Of a DNA stretch of 64,000 nucleotides, positions 32,943 to 43,299 are shown in pieces (position 1 is the stretch's first letter; every line of letters begins with the position of its first letter). Both the position numbers and the translations under genes were made by a program. The notes beneath the pieces were generated by a model that saw only the letters and a list, made by a program, of their open reading frames with translations, was not told the DNA's origin and did no database searches. The stretch spans positions 51,450,486-51,514,485 of the forward strand of contig OX123192.2 of the NCBI GenBank assembly GCA_944739405.2. The letters are read 5' to 3'. This stretch comes from Euclidia mi. Its lineage: Eukaryota; Arthropoda; Insecta; Lepidoptera; Erebidae.

Positions 32943-33029
32943 TTAACCTCTTGTATGCCGGAATGCCAGACACAATTAAAAAGCTATTGTGTCTCGCGTA
33001 GATCTGCGTTCCGGCATACAAGGGGTTAA
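32943..33029 (-). mobile_element. 79 bp piggyBac-like MITE with TTAA target site (copy 2)
   Basis: TTAA at 32943-32946 and 33026-33029 bound a 79 bp element that is the reverse complement of copy 1 at 18115-18193 with one visible difference (GGCATTCC versus GGTATTCC). The inverted ends are CCCCTTGTATGCCGGAA and CCTCTTGTATGCCGGAA. Confidence 0.85.
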
Positions 33030-33135
33030 GTTCAGTATATTTCTGAACTAGGGAAATTAACAGCTCTTCATTTCGATAACTTTTCATGTAGGTATTTACG
33101 CAATGTAGTACCTGTCTACACTCATCCGCTGACCC

Positions 33136-33330
33136 GCGTCCACTAAGGTGCGCCGAGTCGAGTCGAAACGCGTTGCCGCAGAAATTCGCCTTGAGCGAAC
33201 GAGCGATGCGCGCGGTAGATTCGATTCGGCGCGCCGCGGCTCGTCGCTAATGAACGCAGGTTCATAGAAATATATAGGAGGTGACTTTCTGCGTTTCGAT
33301 TCGGCTCGGCTCGGCGAGCCTAGTGGACGC
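33136..33330. mobile_element. GC-rich MITE with ~37 bp inverted ends
   Basis: The left end GCGTCCACTAAGGTGCGCCG, then AGTCGAGTCGAAACG, pairs with the right end, whose complement reads GCGTCCACTAGGCTCGCCGA then GCCGAGCCGAATCGAAACG. The 195 bp element is far richer in GC than its surroundings. No clear target duplication was found. Confidence 0.72.
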
Positions 33331-33789
33331 TAGCCTTAATAGAGAATTTTAGTTGGACAACTGTAATAAAAATTTTCATTACCCATTTTTTTAATATTTA
33401 GGCCCTATATTTGGTGTTTTGGTGGATTCTATGATAAGTTTTATAATCGACGGCGCATCGCAACCCTGTCCATCAGAAACAGCCACGACCACTCTAACAA
33501 GTGTCTGGTTTATGCAGAATAAGTTTTATGATATTGTCAAATTTAATGTCTGAATGTGAATGCATCATACAATTTCAAAGCAAACAATACAATTTGAGGA
33601 GTATGATTTGTTTTACGTTCTTTAATTGTTTTCATCTCGCATAGAGTATATATGTAGATATAAATCATTATATTATTCCCTCTACCACTTTTATAAAGGA
33701 TACCAATCTTCAAAAACCTAGTTGCATAACGGGTCTCAGACCAACTTTTTTGTATGACCGAAATAGCCATTGTGTACATTCCATAATAA
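33331..33789. other. No recognisable feature
   Basis: AT-rich sequence with short frames only. Confidence 0.35.
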
Positions 33790-34020
33790 TATTCTTGGAC
33801 AACTTAAACCCAATCATGTGATCCCAAAATAGGCGGAGCCTATAGTATGGTAACCAGACACCTGATAAATATATACTTCTAAACATATAGGTTCATATTA
33901 TAGATAAATTATATCCAGACACTGAACAAATATCATCGTGCCTATCACACAAAGATTATCTAGGATCCATGGCCTCCGGCGTAGAAGTCAAGGTCACTAA
34001 CCATTAGACCAATAGGCTAG
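33790..34020 (-). mobile_element. SINE-like repeat with degenerate tRNA head
   Basis: The minus strand reads GACTAGCCTATTGGTCTAAT, GGTTAGTGACCTTGACTTCT and ACGCCGGAGGCCATGGATCC, resembling the head of a lepidopteran tRNA-derived SINE in which box B is damaged. The body (TTTGTTCAGTGTCTGGATAT) follows. Confidence 0.5.
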
Positions 34021-34329
34021 TCATATAGAGAGACAAAGTTTAAGCAGAGTGGTATTCAGTCGCCAATATAAACCTTTCACGTCACACATTATGATGATCT
34101 GACGGAAATGCTAAAATAACTTATATTATTATATTATCCTCTTGTCCGTAGGTATGTGATTTTTGCGTAAATTTGATGACCCCAGGCAAGAATTTATACA
34201 CGTCTACTACGCATACATTGTCATGTGATTCTGACAAAATAAACTTCAAACTAATGCTATATATCGATACATGGCAAGATGTACGCATGCGCTAAATTCA
34301 GTTATGACATCACGAGCCGTTCCGCGCGC

Positions 34330-34682
34330 GCTTGATTTTCATTTCTTTCAGTCCACGGAATGTTTTCTGTTCAGAGCAAAATCAAACATTCGTGGTAGGA
34401 AGTAAGCTCATTTTTGATTAATTAGATGATTTTGAGAGACTGAAAACATTACAAACCTGAAAAGTCGTCCCTGAAAACGGGCACTGAATTTTTTCAGTCC
34501 GGAACGGAATGAAACTTTTGCGTGCTTTCCGATCAAAGCAAAATTTATCGTTTGCGGTGGTAAGTACGTTTATTTTACAAAATACATTTGATACAGTCGA
34601 CAAATGAAGCTCGCTAGTCTCACTGAATTCCGCCATGAAAAATCGGTCCTGAAAATCGGCTGTCTGCGGCCAGGCTTAACGC
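34330..34682 (-). repeat. Repeat with CCTGGCCGCAGACAGCCG end
   Basis: The right end on the minus strand (AGCCTGGCCGCAGACAGCCG then ATTTTCAGGACCGATTTTTC) matches the element start at 30065. Internal duplicated words are visible (CAGTCCACGGAATG and CAGTCCGGAACGGAATG; AGCAAAATCAAACATTCGTG and AGCAAAATTTATCGTTTGCG), so it contains diverged direct repeats of about 120-150 bp. Confidence 0.5.
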
Positions 34683-35726
34683 AAGATCGGAGGGAACAGT
34701 ATAGCAGCTACTAAGCATCCCATTGATCTTGTAATAAAAAGTTTTTAAATTACCGAAATTTCAAATGAAAGCTTAAGAACCTGAATGCTTCGCATTGGGT
34801 TGCAAAGCTTAGATAAAAAGATAAAAATCTCTATGACCCTGGAGTAAATCCCAATTTAGCATCGTGGGCTAAAGCAATGAAAACGAGAATTTGAAATTAA
34901 TGTATATGAAAACAATATTTACACCTACAAATCTGCCAATGTTTTATATAGTAAATTAAACTTATACCTCAAGAGTAATACTAGACTTCGACGTTGGATG
35001 AACTAAAAAACCACACGTTTGCCGAAATTCAAATAAATTTTCGTACCAGCTCTCAGCTTAATAATATTTCCACGCCGCAAAACTTCTTAATAAAGAAAGT
35101 CTGTATTCAATATCAGCACTTTGCGAAGGAAAATGGATCATAAATAAAAAACATACCCTGCCGACGTATAAAATACATTTACGATATAAATATACATTAT
35201 GTATTTGGTATAAATACTAGATACTTTTCTGACGCCTCGACTACGGTAAAGGTTTTCGGATACTTAATTTTCTCCAATATAATTTCGTTATCCCTACAGA
35301 TAGGAAGACAGAATAGATTTCGCAATATTCTTCGGTATTATAACTTTGATCAGTTTTTTGATAACATCTTATTTTATGTATTAGATGTCTCAGAATTCAT
35401 GTAAGATTAGAATTAGGCAGAAAACAGGATTTTAGCTACCTGTAATTTATTATATATGGAATTGTTAGTACCAGAGGATAGGATTATTTATGAAATAACT
35501 CATAAGGCTCAATCGTTACATAAAATCTAGTGGAAAAAGGCTACAACACTTCGAATAGTAGTGGGCACAAATTATTTACTTGTTGACGATTAAACGTCCA
35601 TGGATGATCCACCAGTGTGTTTATTATCAATCATGTGACGGCATCATAACAACTTTATATGAAATTTTCAACATGTGATAACCAAACTTTCAATATATAA
35701 AAAAAAATTAAACAATAATTCGCGGA
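34683..35726. other. Mostly unrecognised; one shared repeat arm
   Basis: GGGTTGCAAAGCTTAGATAA at about 34797 and GGAGTAAATCCC at about 34842 are the single-arm version of the fold-back at 28369-28427. The rest is AT-rich with no recognised feature. Confidence 0.4.
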
Positions 35727-35820
35727 TCACATAAAGTGTTGTCTCATCTGGAAGTCAAACCCATAACACAAGATAAAGTGATAAATGGCGAGGCTAAAAA
35801 CCACTACGTTATCATTCTAA
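35727..35820 (-). mobile_element. SINE family D, degraded copy
   Basis: TCACATAAAGTGTTGTCTC and ACCACTACGTTATC correspond to the copy at 17700-17812. Box B is mutated (GAAGTCAAACCCATAAC in place of the GAATCGAACCCACGAC type). Confidence 0.5.
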
Positions 35821-35854
35821 TAACCTTTCGAAGTTCACTGTAGGACATAGGTCT

Positions 35855-36119
35855 TTTTTTTATAGGCTCACGCCTGTATCGCCGAAAGGGTAGGCAGAGG
35901 TGACTTACTTGACAACTGATTACACCCACATTTCGCCAAGAACTTCTAGGTCCCACGTAATAGGGGGCGAGCCTATTGCCGTTACCGGGCACATCACCAG
36001 ACTCCGTGCTGCTACTGAGAATTCGGAAAACCCAGTGACACTTTTGCCCAATCCGGGAATCGAACCCGGGACCTCCGATAAGCAGACACATACGCTATCC
36101 ACTGGACCACGAAGGCAGT
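35855..36119 (-). mobile_element. SINE family B, full length
   Basis: The minus strand starts GACTGCCTTCGTGGTCCAGT (box A-like), has box B GGGTTCGATTCCCGG at about 36065-36051, then a body with AGTGTCACTGGGTTTTCCG, GGCAATAGGCTCGCCCCCTA, GGCGAAATGTGGGTGTAATC, and ends with TACCCTTTCGGCGATACAGG, GCGTGAGCCTATA and an A-run. It defines the family also found at 6390, 32704 and 62748. Pol III transcription and LINE-assisted insertion are inferred from the family. Confidence 0.85.
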
Positions 36120-36200
36120 CATATAGGTATTTTCTTATTTGCGAAAAATAGCATTGTGATATAATTATGCGGAGTGCCTTCTATACCACGGTGGCAAGAG

Positions 36201-36256
36201 ATCAAAGGGGCGAGAGGGTTTGGTATAGGGATACCAAACCCTCTCGCCACTTTGAT
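36201..36256. repeat. Fold-back, 26 bp arms with one mismatch, 4 nt spacer
   Basis: 36201-36226 pairs with 36231-36256 except at one position. The arm contains GCGAGAGGGTTTGGTAT. Confidence 0.9.
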
Positions 36257-38384
36257 GACGAGTATTCTGTCTATTGTTTTAAGGATTTTTAATAAAATGG
36301 TTGCCACAATGGTTGTTGTAGACGCTTAATGAAATTATATTATTTATTTGCTATATTATTTTAGTTGTTTTTATATTCAGGACAATATAATTATTAAACA
36401 GAATCCATTCTAATTACACTTCAATACATTTTGTATACATAGATCACTTGTAAACCTTAACAAGATTGAGCGTTTACCTTAAAATTAATACATAAGCCAA
36501 ATTGCCTTCATGATAATACAAAATCTTTAAATTAATTTCTCATACGTGAAAAGATAATAAATTTTCAACCTGGAATACGTTGAACTGTAATCAAATATTT
36601 GTTAGCGGCGGTAGAAGGCAATCGAGTCATTACTTTGAAGATTTCTAATTCAGGTGGAATGTGTTTTCTAAACCGCTTTATATTTCGGTCAACCAGCCTT
36701 CGTAATTTGGTAAATCCACAAATTATTATTTGGTCATGTCTGAGTCTATGTGTCCGCTGCTTGAATGTGTGTAAGTCTCGCGCGACCCAGGATATAAGCC
36801 CGTTGCGAGCGACAGCTTTAAAAAAAAGAAAAGCAGTTTGAAATTATAAACGGTGATTATTTTGGAGACTTATTACGATAATTTGTTGATCATTGAATTG
36901 TCTCTATATAACTTAGTAGAAGTTCCTTATTTACAAAATGTATAGCTTCTCGATCCGCGTATTTTAATTCCACTGTTATTTTTCCTAGAATTATCAGTCC
37001 TAGTACAAACCGATCTGGTATTTAAAGACCAATATCCAGGGACGTAACAACGTTAGGAGTTCAAAGTCTTATCTTTCAAACTTTTATTTACTTTGCCAAG
37101 AGTAATTAGGAACGGGATCTCTCGTAGTCGAGTCGCAGCCTCCCGCAGATCTACTATTCATTTTATTTTAAGTATAACTGTATTAAGTTGATTATGCTAA
37201 TAATTTGTTTGGTGAAATGGTAAACATCTAATTCTATTACAGATTGAAAAAGCTACATCATAATTATACAGGTGAACATAATACCATAATAGCATCACCG
37301 GGTCACAAACTATTAGACTGTCGGTCTAATTAGTCAAATATACTTTTAAATGTACCTGCAAAGGAATCGCTTTTTTCAGATTTCAATATTTTTTACTTTT
37401 CTATCTATTATTAGCGCTATTTATATTGTTGTTAACATATTCCAATTATAAATTATATTAAACTGAAAACGTTGAAAGAAAAAATAACAATAAAAAGAAA
37501 AGTACATAAAGGAAAGCGACATATTTCAGAAATATATTTAGCATCATCTTAAAAAATAAAGCAGTTCAACTTTATCATTTTCGTTTGAGAATAAAATTAT
37601 TACTGAAAAAATGTTGATCAGTTAAGTAAATTTTTAAATAAATTTACTCTTTATGCAAACAAAAACAACACCAATTAGTCCATTGTCTTTTTTTAACTGG
37701 AACCAATTTTGCCTAATCAGAAATTCGCATCAATATCAAATCTTAATAACTTTAACTAACATATTTTAGATAGCCTTTAAGCGTCCTGGAATTTCGACCA
37801 AGTTAAATCGATCTTTGTTATGAGCAGTAAAAATAATTGTTTGATGAGTATAAATCATGATTTCATGATCAATGTTGTCAGTTCAAAGTCGTTTGAATTT
37901 TGAATGTTTTCAAAGTGAAAATAAAAAAATTGGATACTAAAAAGAAGCGAGCAAGTTTATCAAATTTGTGGTTAGTATCACTGATGCCTGATAAAATTCA
38001 TGTTTAATCACTTACAAAATTTGTGTTCCAATTATAGTCATTCTTGAAAACAGGCTCATCCAGAGCTGAAATGAAGCCTTAATGTTTTGAGACTAAATGT
38101 AGAGATGAATAAAGTTTCGTAAAATCTATAGATACTTTGGCGAGATAAACAATATAAGAGAAGATTGGCTGGATGCTCCATAAATACTGCATAAAGATCT
38201 GGCAAAAGTCAATAGCCTTGTAAATATTTTAGTATGAAAACAACAAAACAAACTTTCAAGTTTTATTCAAACCAAGAGTTCGCCTGCGTAGGCGTCAGCT
38301 ATCGTAACAAAACGTAGTCTGTTTGTTATTTTATTATATAAACTAAATTACTGCTGATATAAGCTATAAAGAAGGCGAATTCCT
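36257..38384. other. Long stretch without recognised features
   Basis: About 2.1 kb of very AT-rich DNA. The 80-codon frame at 36599-36841 has no recognisable domain. Confidence 0.4.
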
Positions 38385-38462
38385 AGTAGAGATACCAACA
38401 AACTGCTATGCAGATGGTATCGGGTTCGAATCCACGGCGCGCAACAAATCAGTGACACTCGT
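38385..38462 (+). mobile_element. SINE family C, tRNA-like head
   Basis: ACTGCTATGCAGATGGTATC and GGGTTCGAATCCACGG form a tRNA-like 3' half with an intact box B. The reverse copy is at 7560-7718. Confidence 0.55.
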
Positions 38463-39064
38463 TATTAAGAGACAGTACCTCTGGATAAACTGACATTAGT
38501 TGAACCATGAAATAACGCTATCCCTTTCGGCTGCAGACGCAAGATGGCAGTCACTCTGTGGCTAAGTTGATATTCAGTTAAATCCAGTTGGACTAGCAAG
38601 CGGACCCCTGATTGCAACTGGGATCAACTATTCGCTAGGAAGATGAAACTATTTTGCTGCAATGATTTAGTAACCCATTCGTAACCCAGCGAGAGAACCC
38701 ACAATAGAAATGTATAGGTATAAATCTTAGGTAAGTAATACTCGAGCCTTAGGGTGACGGTGACATATGTCCAGATATAGTGGAAGTCTATAAGCTGATA
38801 TTATGAGGATGACACGAGAAGGCGAAACTGTTTAAATTCGTTTTGTAGTTTTTGCGTGAAAGACTAACAAACATTCATCTATACAATAGTAATAAGAAAA
38901 GCTATAATTATGTTTCTTCTTTCAAATCTGCTACTGGACAAAATTAGACTGATGTAAATTTGGTGCATGGAATATTGAAAGCGTAACATAAAATATACAA
39001 GAAATTCCAGCTTCTAAAATTTAATTAATTAATAATGTAATGTACCAATAAATACATTATTGTA
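38463..39064. other. No recognisable feature
   Basis: No coding or repeat pattern was identified. Confidence 0.35.
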
Positions 39065-39570
39065 TAATAATCATATCATAATCATAATCATTTATTCGCA
39101 TCAAACATGGTATGAAAGGGTTTTACAATCTAAAAAGGTACAAACATGTTTCGCTAGATTATAGCATGCAAAAAATTCCTATTTGGACAATCTATTTGTT
39201 ATACATAACAAAACAATATTAAAACTTTGCGTCAATAAATTCTTTTACATCATAGAAATTATATTCATTTAGCCAAGTATACAATGTTTTCTTAAATGAT
39301 CTTAGTTTCAATTCCTTAAAATGTTTTGGTAGTTTATTAAAAATACGTACACACATTGCTAGACAGCTTTTGTTATACTTGGTAAGTCTCGGGGTATCAT
39401 TTAATACCAGTCTGAAAGGATCTCTTCTATTTCGGCAATGCACTTCATCTGCTGTTTTAAACAATTCTTTATTCTTTTACACAAACATACATATTTCATA
39501 AAGGTAGAGAGACGGCAAAGGTAACAAATTCAGTTCTTTGAATATTGGCCTGCATGAATCACCCGGTTTA
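39065..39570 (-). pseudogene. CR1-like LINE 3' end with ORF2 C-terminus
   Basis: The minus strand reads LPLPSLYLYEICMFV, then after a frameshift near 39470 the 81-codon piece MFKTADEVHCRNRRDPFRLV ... FNKLPKHFKELKLRSFKKTL and a C-terminal YDVKEFIDAKF. The last block matches the C-terminus of LINE B (INEYLDEKHF) in style. The UTR ends with GATGCGAATAAATGATTATG and ATTATG-type repeats, typical of CR1-group 3' ends. Confidence 0.75.
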
Positions 39571-41816
39571 AATGACCAAGAATTATTACAGGTGGTCTCC
39601 ATTAAATTTGTTGAACAAGAACTGTAAATAGAAGTTGCTGTGTTAGTATTTCGTTGAGTGCTTTGTTTGATTATACTAATATTGGCTTTGGTTTAGACTA
39701 GTTCAAAAATCTATGAGAAAAATATTTGAGAATCTTTTGGTTAATATCTTAGATGTACGAAGTTTAATAGCTCTTGAATTTAGCCTAAAAATACACCTGA
39801 TTTAAGCAAATCAATATAAAAATTTTAGTAGGTACTCGTATATTCATAAAAAAAATGTGCTGTAATTTTCTAAAAACCAAGCGTGTTAAGATACACTAAA
39901 TCGTTTTGTGCCCAGGCGCAAACTACTTTCGTAGCCAAGTGGCTAGCATATTTATGAGTAGTGATGGTTATGCGCTCTACACAACTGGACGGAGTAAGTT
40001 CACATTGTCAATCACACCTTTAGCATATAATTTTAATGTCAATTTACTACTTAATTTCATTTTTTTAAGTCTTTTATTGTTGTTAAAAGTACCAATTTCG
40101 TCCAAATTGCGGCCTATAACAGCGCAGACATGTCTTACAAATGAACAATTCCACTTGACAGCAACAAATCCGACAACCTCCAAGTGTGACAGGTTTGTTT
40201 ACAGCTCGAATGTAAAAAGCCGCAAAAGAATTCGGCTTCATCAAATTCATTTCGTTACGTCAGAAAAAAATGTAACAAAAAACACAGTAAAACAAAGGCT
40301 GAAAATCGTTTTCTCATTATCCCAAAGCTGCGCGTTCTAAATTTATTATTTCATCAGTAATTTGTCCGTCTGGCCGCAATTTTTCGGGTGGCCGTATTTA
40401 TTTTTCCGGTCTCCTATTTTACTGTACTACAAGGGCATGCGACAAAAAGCTGTCAACGTCCCCCTAATGATGTGATTTGGTACGCCGCCTGATACACCGC
40501 AATTATTTCGAATGTGTGGTATTGGACGGTTGTTTGTTAGAATTGTTGGGATACACAATAGATATTTTGACCATGCTTAGGCTTACTGCTTGTTACAAAA
40601 AGTGTGCTGATTTAAAGCAGATTATAATCTGTTACTTATATGATTAAGGTTCTAGTGTGACGGTCACGTAACAGACGGCGCAACAGGGGCAGGCCCGCCT
40701 CAAGGGGGACCGACGATCTGGGTAAAATCGCGGGAAGTGATTGGATTCGGGTAGCTTAAGATTGATCTGTGTGGATAACATTGAGGTAGGCCTATGCCGT
40801 GCAGTGGACGTCCCTGGACTGAGATGACGAATATAATAAAGTTATAAAGTTTCTTTGTTTAATCACGCTGAAACGTTATTTTTGATTAGGATTTCTGTAT
40901 CTGATAGCCACTTTCAAAGCAAAGCATAAAGGAAGCATGCTAACAAATTAACATCACGCTACAAAATTTAGCAGATGAACAAAAAGAAATATCCAATACA
41001 GCCGAAAGAGAGTTGTAATAGCATGGGCGAGCTTTAAGACACGACGAATGACGGTTTAATCAACGGTGTGTGGCGTGTGAAATCGCGTTGCACGGCTCGT
41101 TTAAAGATATTTTTAACCTGGTATTTATAATATATGAGATCTTAATCAATAATCTAATTATGTTTCGCTCATAACCAAATTTTTGGCACAAAAAAAGAAA
41201 ACACAACAAAACCGCACAAACACCTACAAAATCCGAAATATTATTCACGCGACATGTCTCCAACATCGCACTGACTGCGTCAACGAAAAAAACATTACAA
41301 ATCTTTTTTAAATTTATACGAACACATTCTGTCGGGTCTTGAATGCGGTTTGGCATGACTCTCACGTATCCAATACAATTTACAGGTAAGGCTGGTAGCG
41401 TTCAACGAGTTTTTTCCTTTGAAGTGAATTGAGTTACGCCAGCAATGTACATGATGGAATCACTACTGAAGTGCTGTTCAAGGCAAAAAAAATGTTTTGA
41501 AATCTAGGTGACAGTGCCAAGAGGTCAGGTTATGCTGATTGTTATTTGGTAAAGTATGAAAACTTTATTTTAGAGGGACTGTATTTGGCAAGTATCTATT
41601 CTCGCTTTAAATGTTTTGGTGGAACTGCTTAGTTTCTTTTTTATAAGACAACTCCTACACAAGAAATGAAACATATGCCGCAAGGGACTTTACAAACACT
41701 TTGTAAATTATACAAAACAAATCCCACCCAAATCCCTTACGGGGCCTAGTGGAGAGACAGAATGCTCTGCAAATGCCCCAATTTAAACCTACGACACGCA
41801 TCACTGATTTTACGAA
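39571..41816. other. Long stretch, only a LINE tail recognised
   Basis: GAGGTAGGCCTATGCCGTGC, AGTGGACGTCCCTGG at 40785-40820 is a diverged copy of the tail seen at 27650. A 144-codon frame at 39906-40340 shows a hydrophobic run but no recognisable family and is not supported as a gene. Confidence 0.4.
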
Positions 41817-41865
41817 AGTTACGTCTAAATGGTGGACAAAGTAGGTCCACCATTTAGACGTAACT
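41817..41865. repeat. Perfect 21 bp hairpin, 7 nt loop
   Basis: 41817-41837 is the exact reverse complement of 41845-41865 (right arm begins GTCCACCATTTAGACGTAAC). It lies about 190 bp upstream of the LINE C ORF1 start. Confidence 0.92.
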
Positions 41866-42052
41866 GGTAGGTAGTTGTAACATTGACATCAAAAATTTTA
41901 AGCTCCACTTATAAAATTTAAAATAAATAGTTAAAGTTTATATTTTTAAGTTATTTTAATGAAATTACTTTAATAATAAGAAGCAGTACCTGCCAGTAAA
42001 GTGTAGACACTATCCTACATACATTTTACATTTTCAAATTTTTTTACACACT

Positions 42053-42755
42053 ATGTCACAACCACTGCAAGACTCAATGAACAGTTTAAAGGAAATGTTC
42101 CTGAAGCGGATGGCTGATTTTGAAGCGGAGTTGCCAAAATTACAAAGTACTCCATCGGTGCCTGGATTGGCTTCCGAATATACCTCCTTCAAGTTCTTTG
42201 TGTTAGAAACTCTGAGAGCTTTTCAGCAGCAAATAGATCTTCTTGCCAATACAGTGGACTCAATGGAGATGAGGACAAGAAGGAAAATGTTGCTGCTGCA
42301 TGGTGTGGCGGAGGACAGTAAAGAAGATACTGGCTAAGGTCATCAAAGAGCATCTCAAGTCCGACATAATTGTTGCTGATATCCGACGCTGTCACAGAAT
42401 GGGACGCACATCAAACAGCCACAAGCCCCGGCCCATTGTGTTGAAATTCAATAACACCTCAGTACGTGACAGCATATGGTTCGGCAAAACCAAGTTCGAG
42501 GGCACAGGTGTAACGGTTTCCGAATTCCTAACGAAGCAGCGACATGAAACTTTTATGGCCGCACGTCAAAAGTTCGGTGTATCACAATGCTGGACCAAGG
42601 ACGGCATCATCCACGTTCTGGCAACTGATGGTTCGCGGCATCGCGTAGTCAACCTCGGGGATCTGCACAAGATAGAGCAGAAGGACGTGGAGAAGCCAAT
42701 CACGCCAGCGAAGCCAGCCGCAAAGACGAAACGGACTGTGGCCCAAAAGAAATAA
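42053..42755 (+). pseudogene. LINE C ORF1, L1-like RNA-binding protein, one frameshift
   Basis: The first frame (42053-42337) encodes MSQPLQDSMNSLKEMFLKRM and a helical region to RRKMLLLHGVAEDSKED, consistent with a coiled coil leading into an RRM-like strand. The second frame (from about 42320 to 42755) continues with AKVIKEHLKSDIIVADIRRC, HRMGRTSNSHKPRPIVLKFN, FEGTGVTVSEFLTKQRHETF and a basic Lys/Ala-rich tail. The order coiled coil, RRM-like, C-terminal domain is that of L1-type ORF1 proteins (Transposase_22 family). One small indel near 42325 breaks it. It would coat element RNA. Confidence 0.8.
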
Positions 42756-43299
42756 GTTTCTGTTTGTTTTGGTTGATTTCCGGTCCGGGTAGTAAGTAAT
42801 AATAATATGTATTTATCATTTATAATCTTTTTTGCTTTGTACCCACTTATCTGCTTCACTTTTGTACTTCTATATACTTATAATTAGCCCAATATCTAAT
42901 ATTTATGTCGATGTCTGATATTTTTATTTTCCCTTACAAACTGTCACCTGTCACTTACTCCGTCTCCTGTCAAATCAACTATCTGTTTGGTTACAAGGCT
43001 TTTTTGACTGTTATTTTCTTTTTCTTTTTTCTTTTATACCCTTTTCTTGTTCTTGCGATATACTTTGTTTCCTTTTCCACTAACTCTTAAAATTATTTTT
43101 GTATTGTTTTCTTACTACCCGGACCAATCTTAGTTTTATTTTCCAATCAATTTATTTCATGAAATCTTCTTTAGTCTTGTTTCAATGTAACCTGATGTTT
43201 TTTCTACTCTTGGCTCTACTGGCAGGTGGTGTATTATTGGTAATTTAAAAACGTTTTTTGTTTGTATATTTGTATATATATTTATTTAGATTATATTTA

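Noticed and set aside
36030..36119. tRNA-like sequence on the minus strand
   Set aside because: It is the promoter head of the full-length SINE B; the body and A-rich tail follow and other copies are dispersed.
39906..40340. 144-codon frame with a hydrophobic segment
   Set aside because: No family motif, no sign of splicing or neighbours, and composition like the flanking noncoding DNA.
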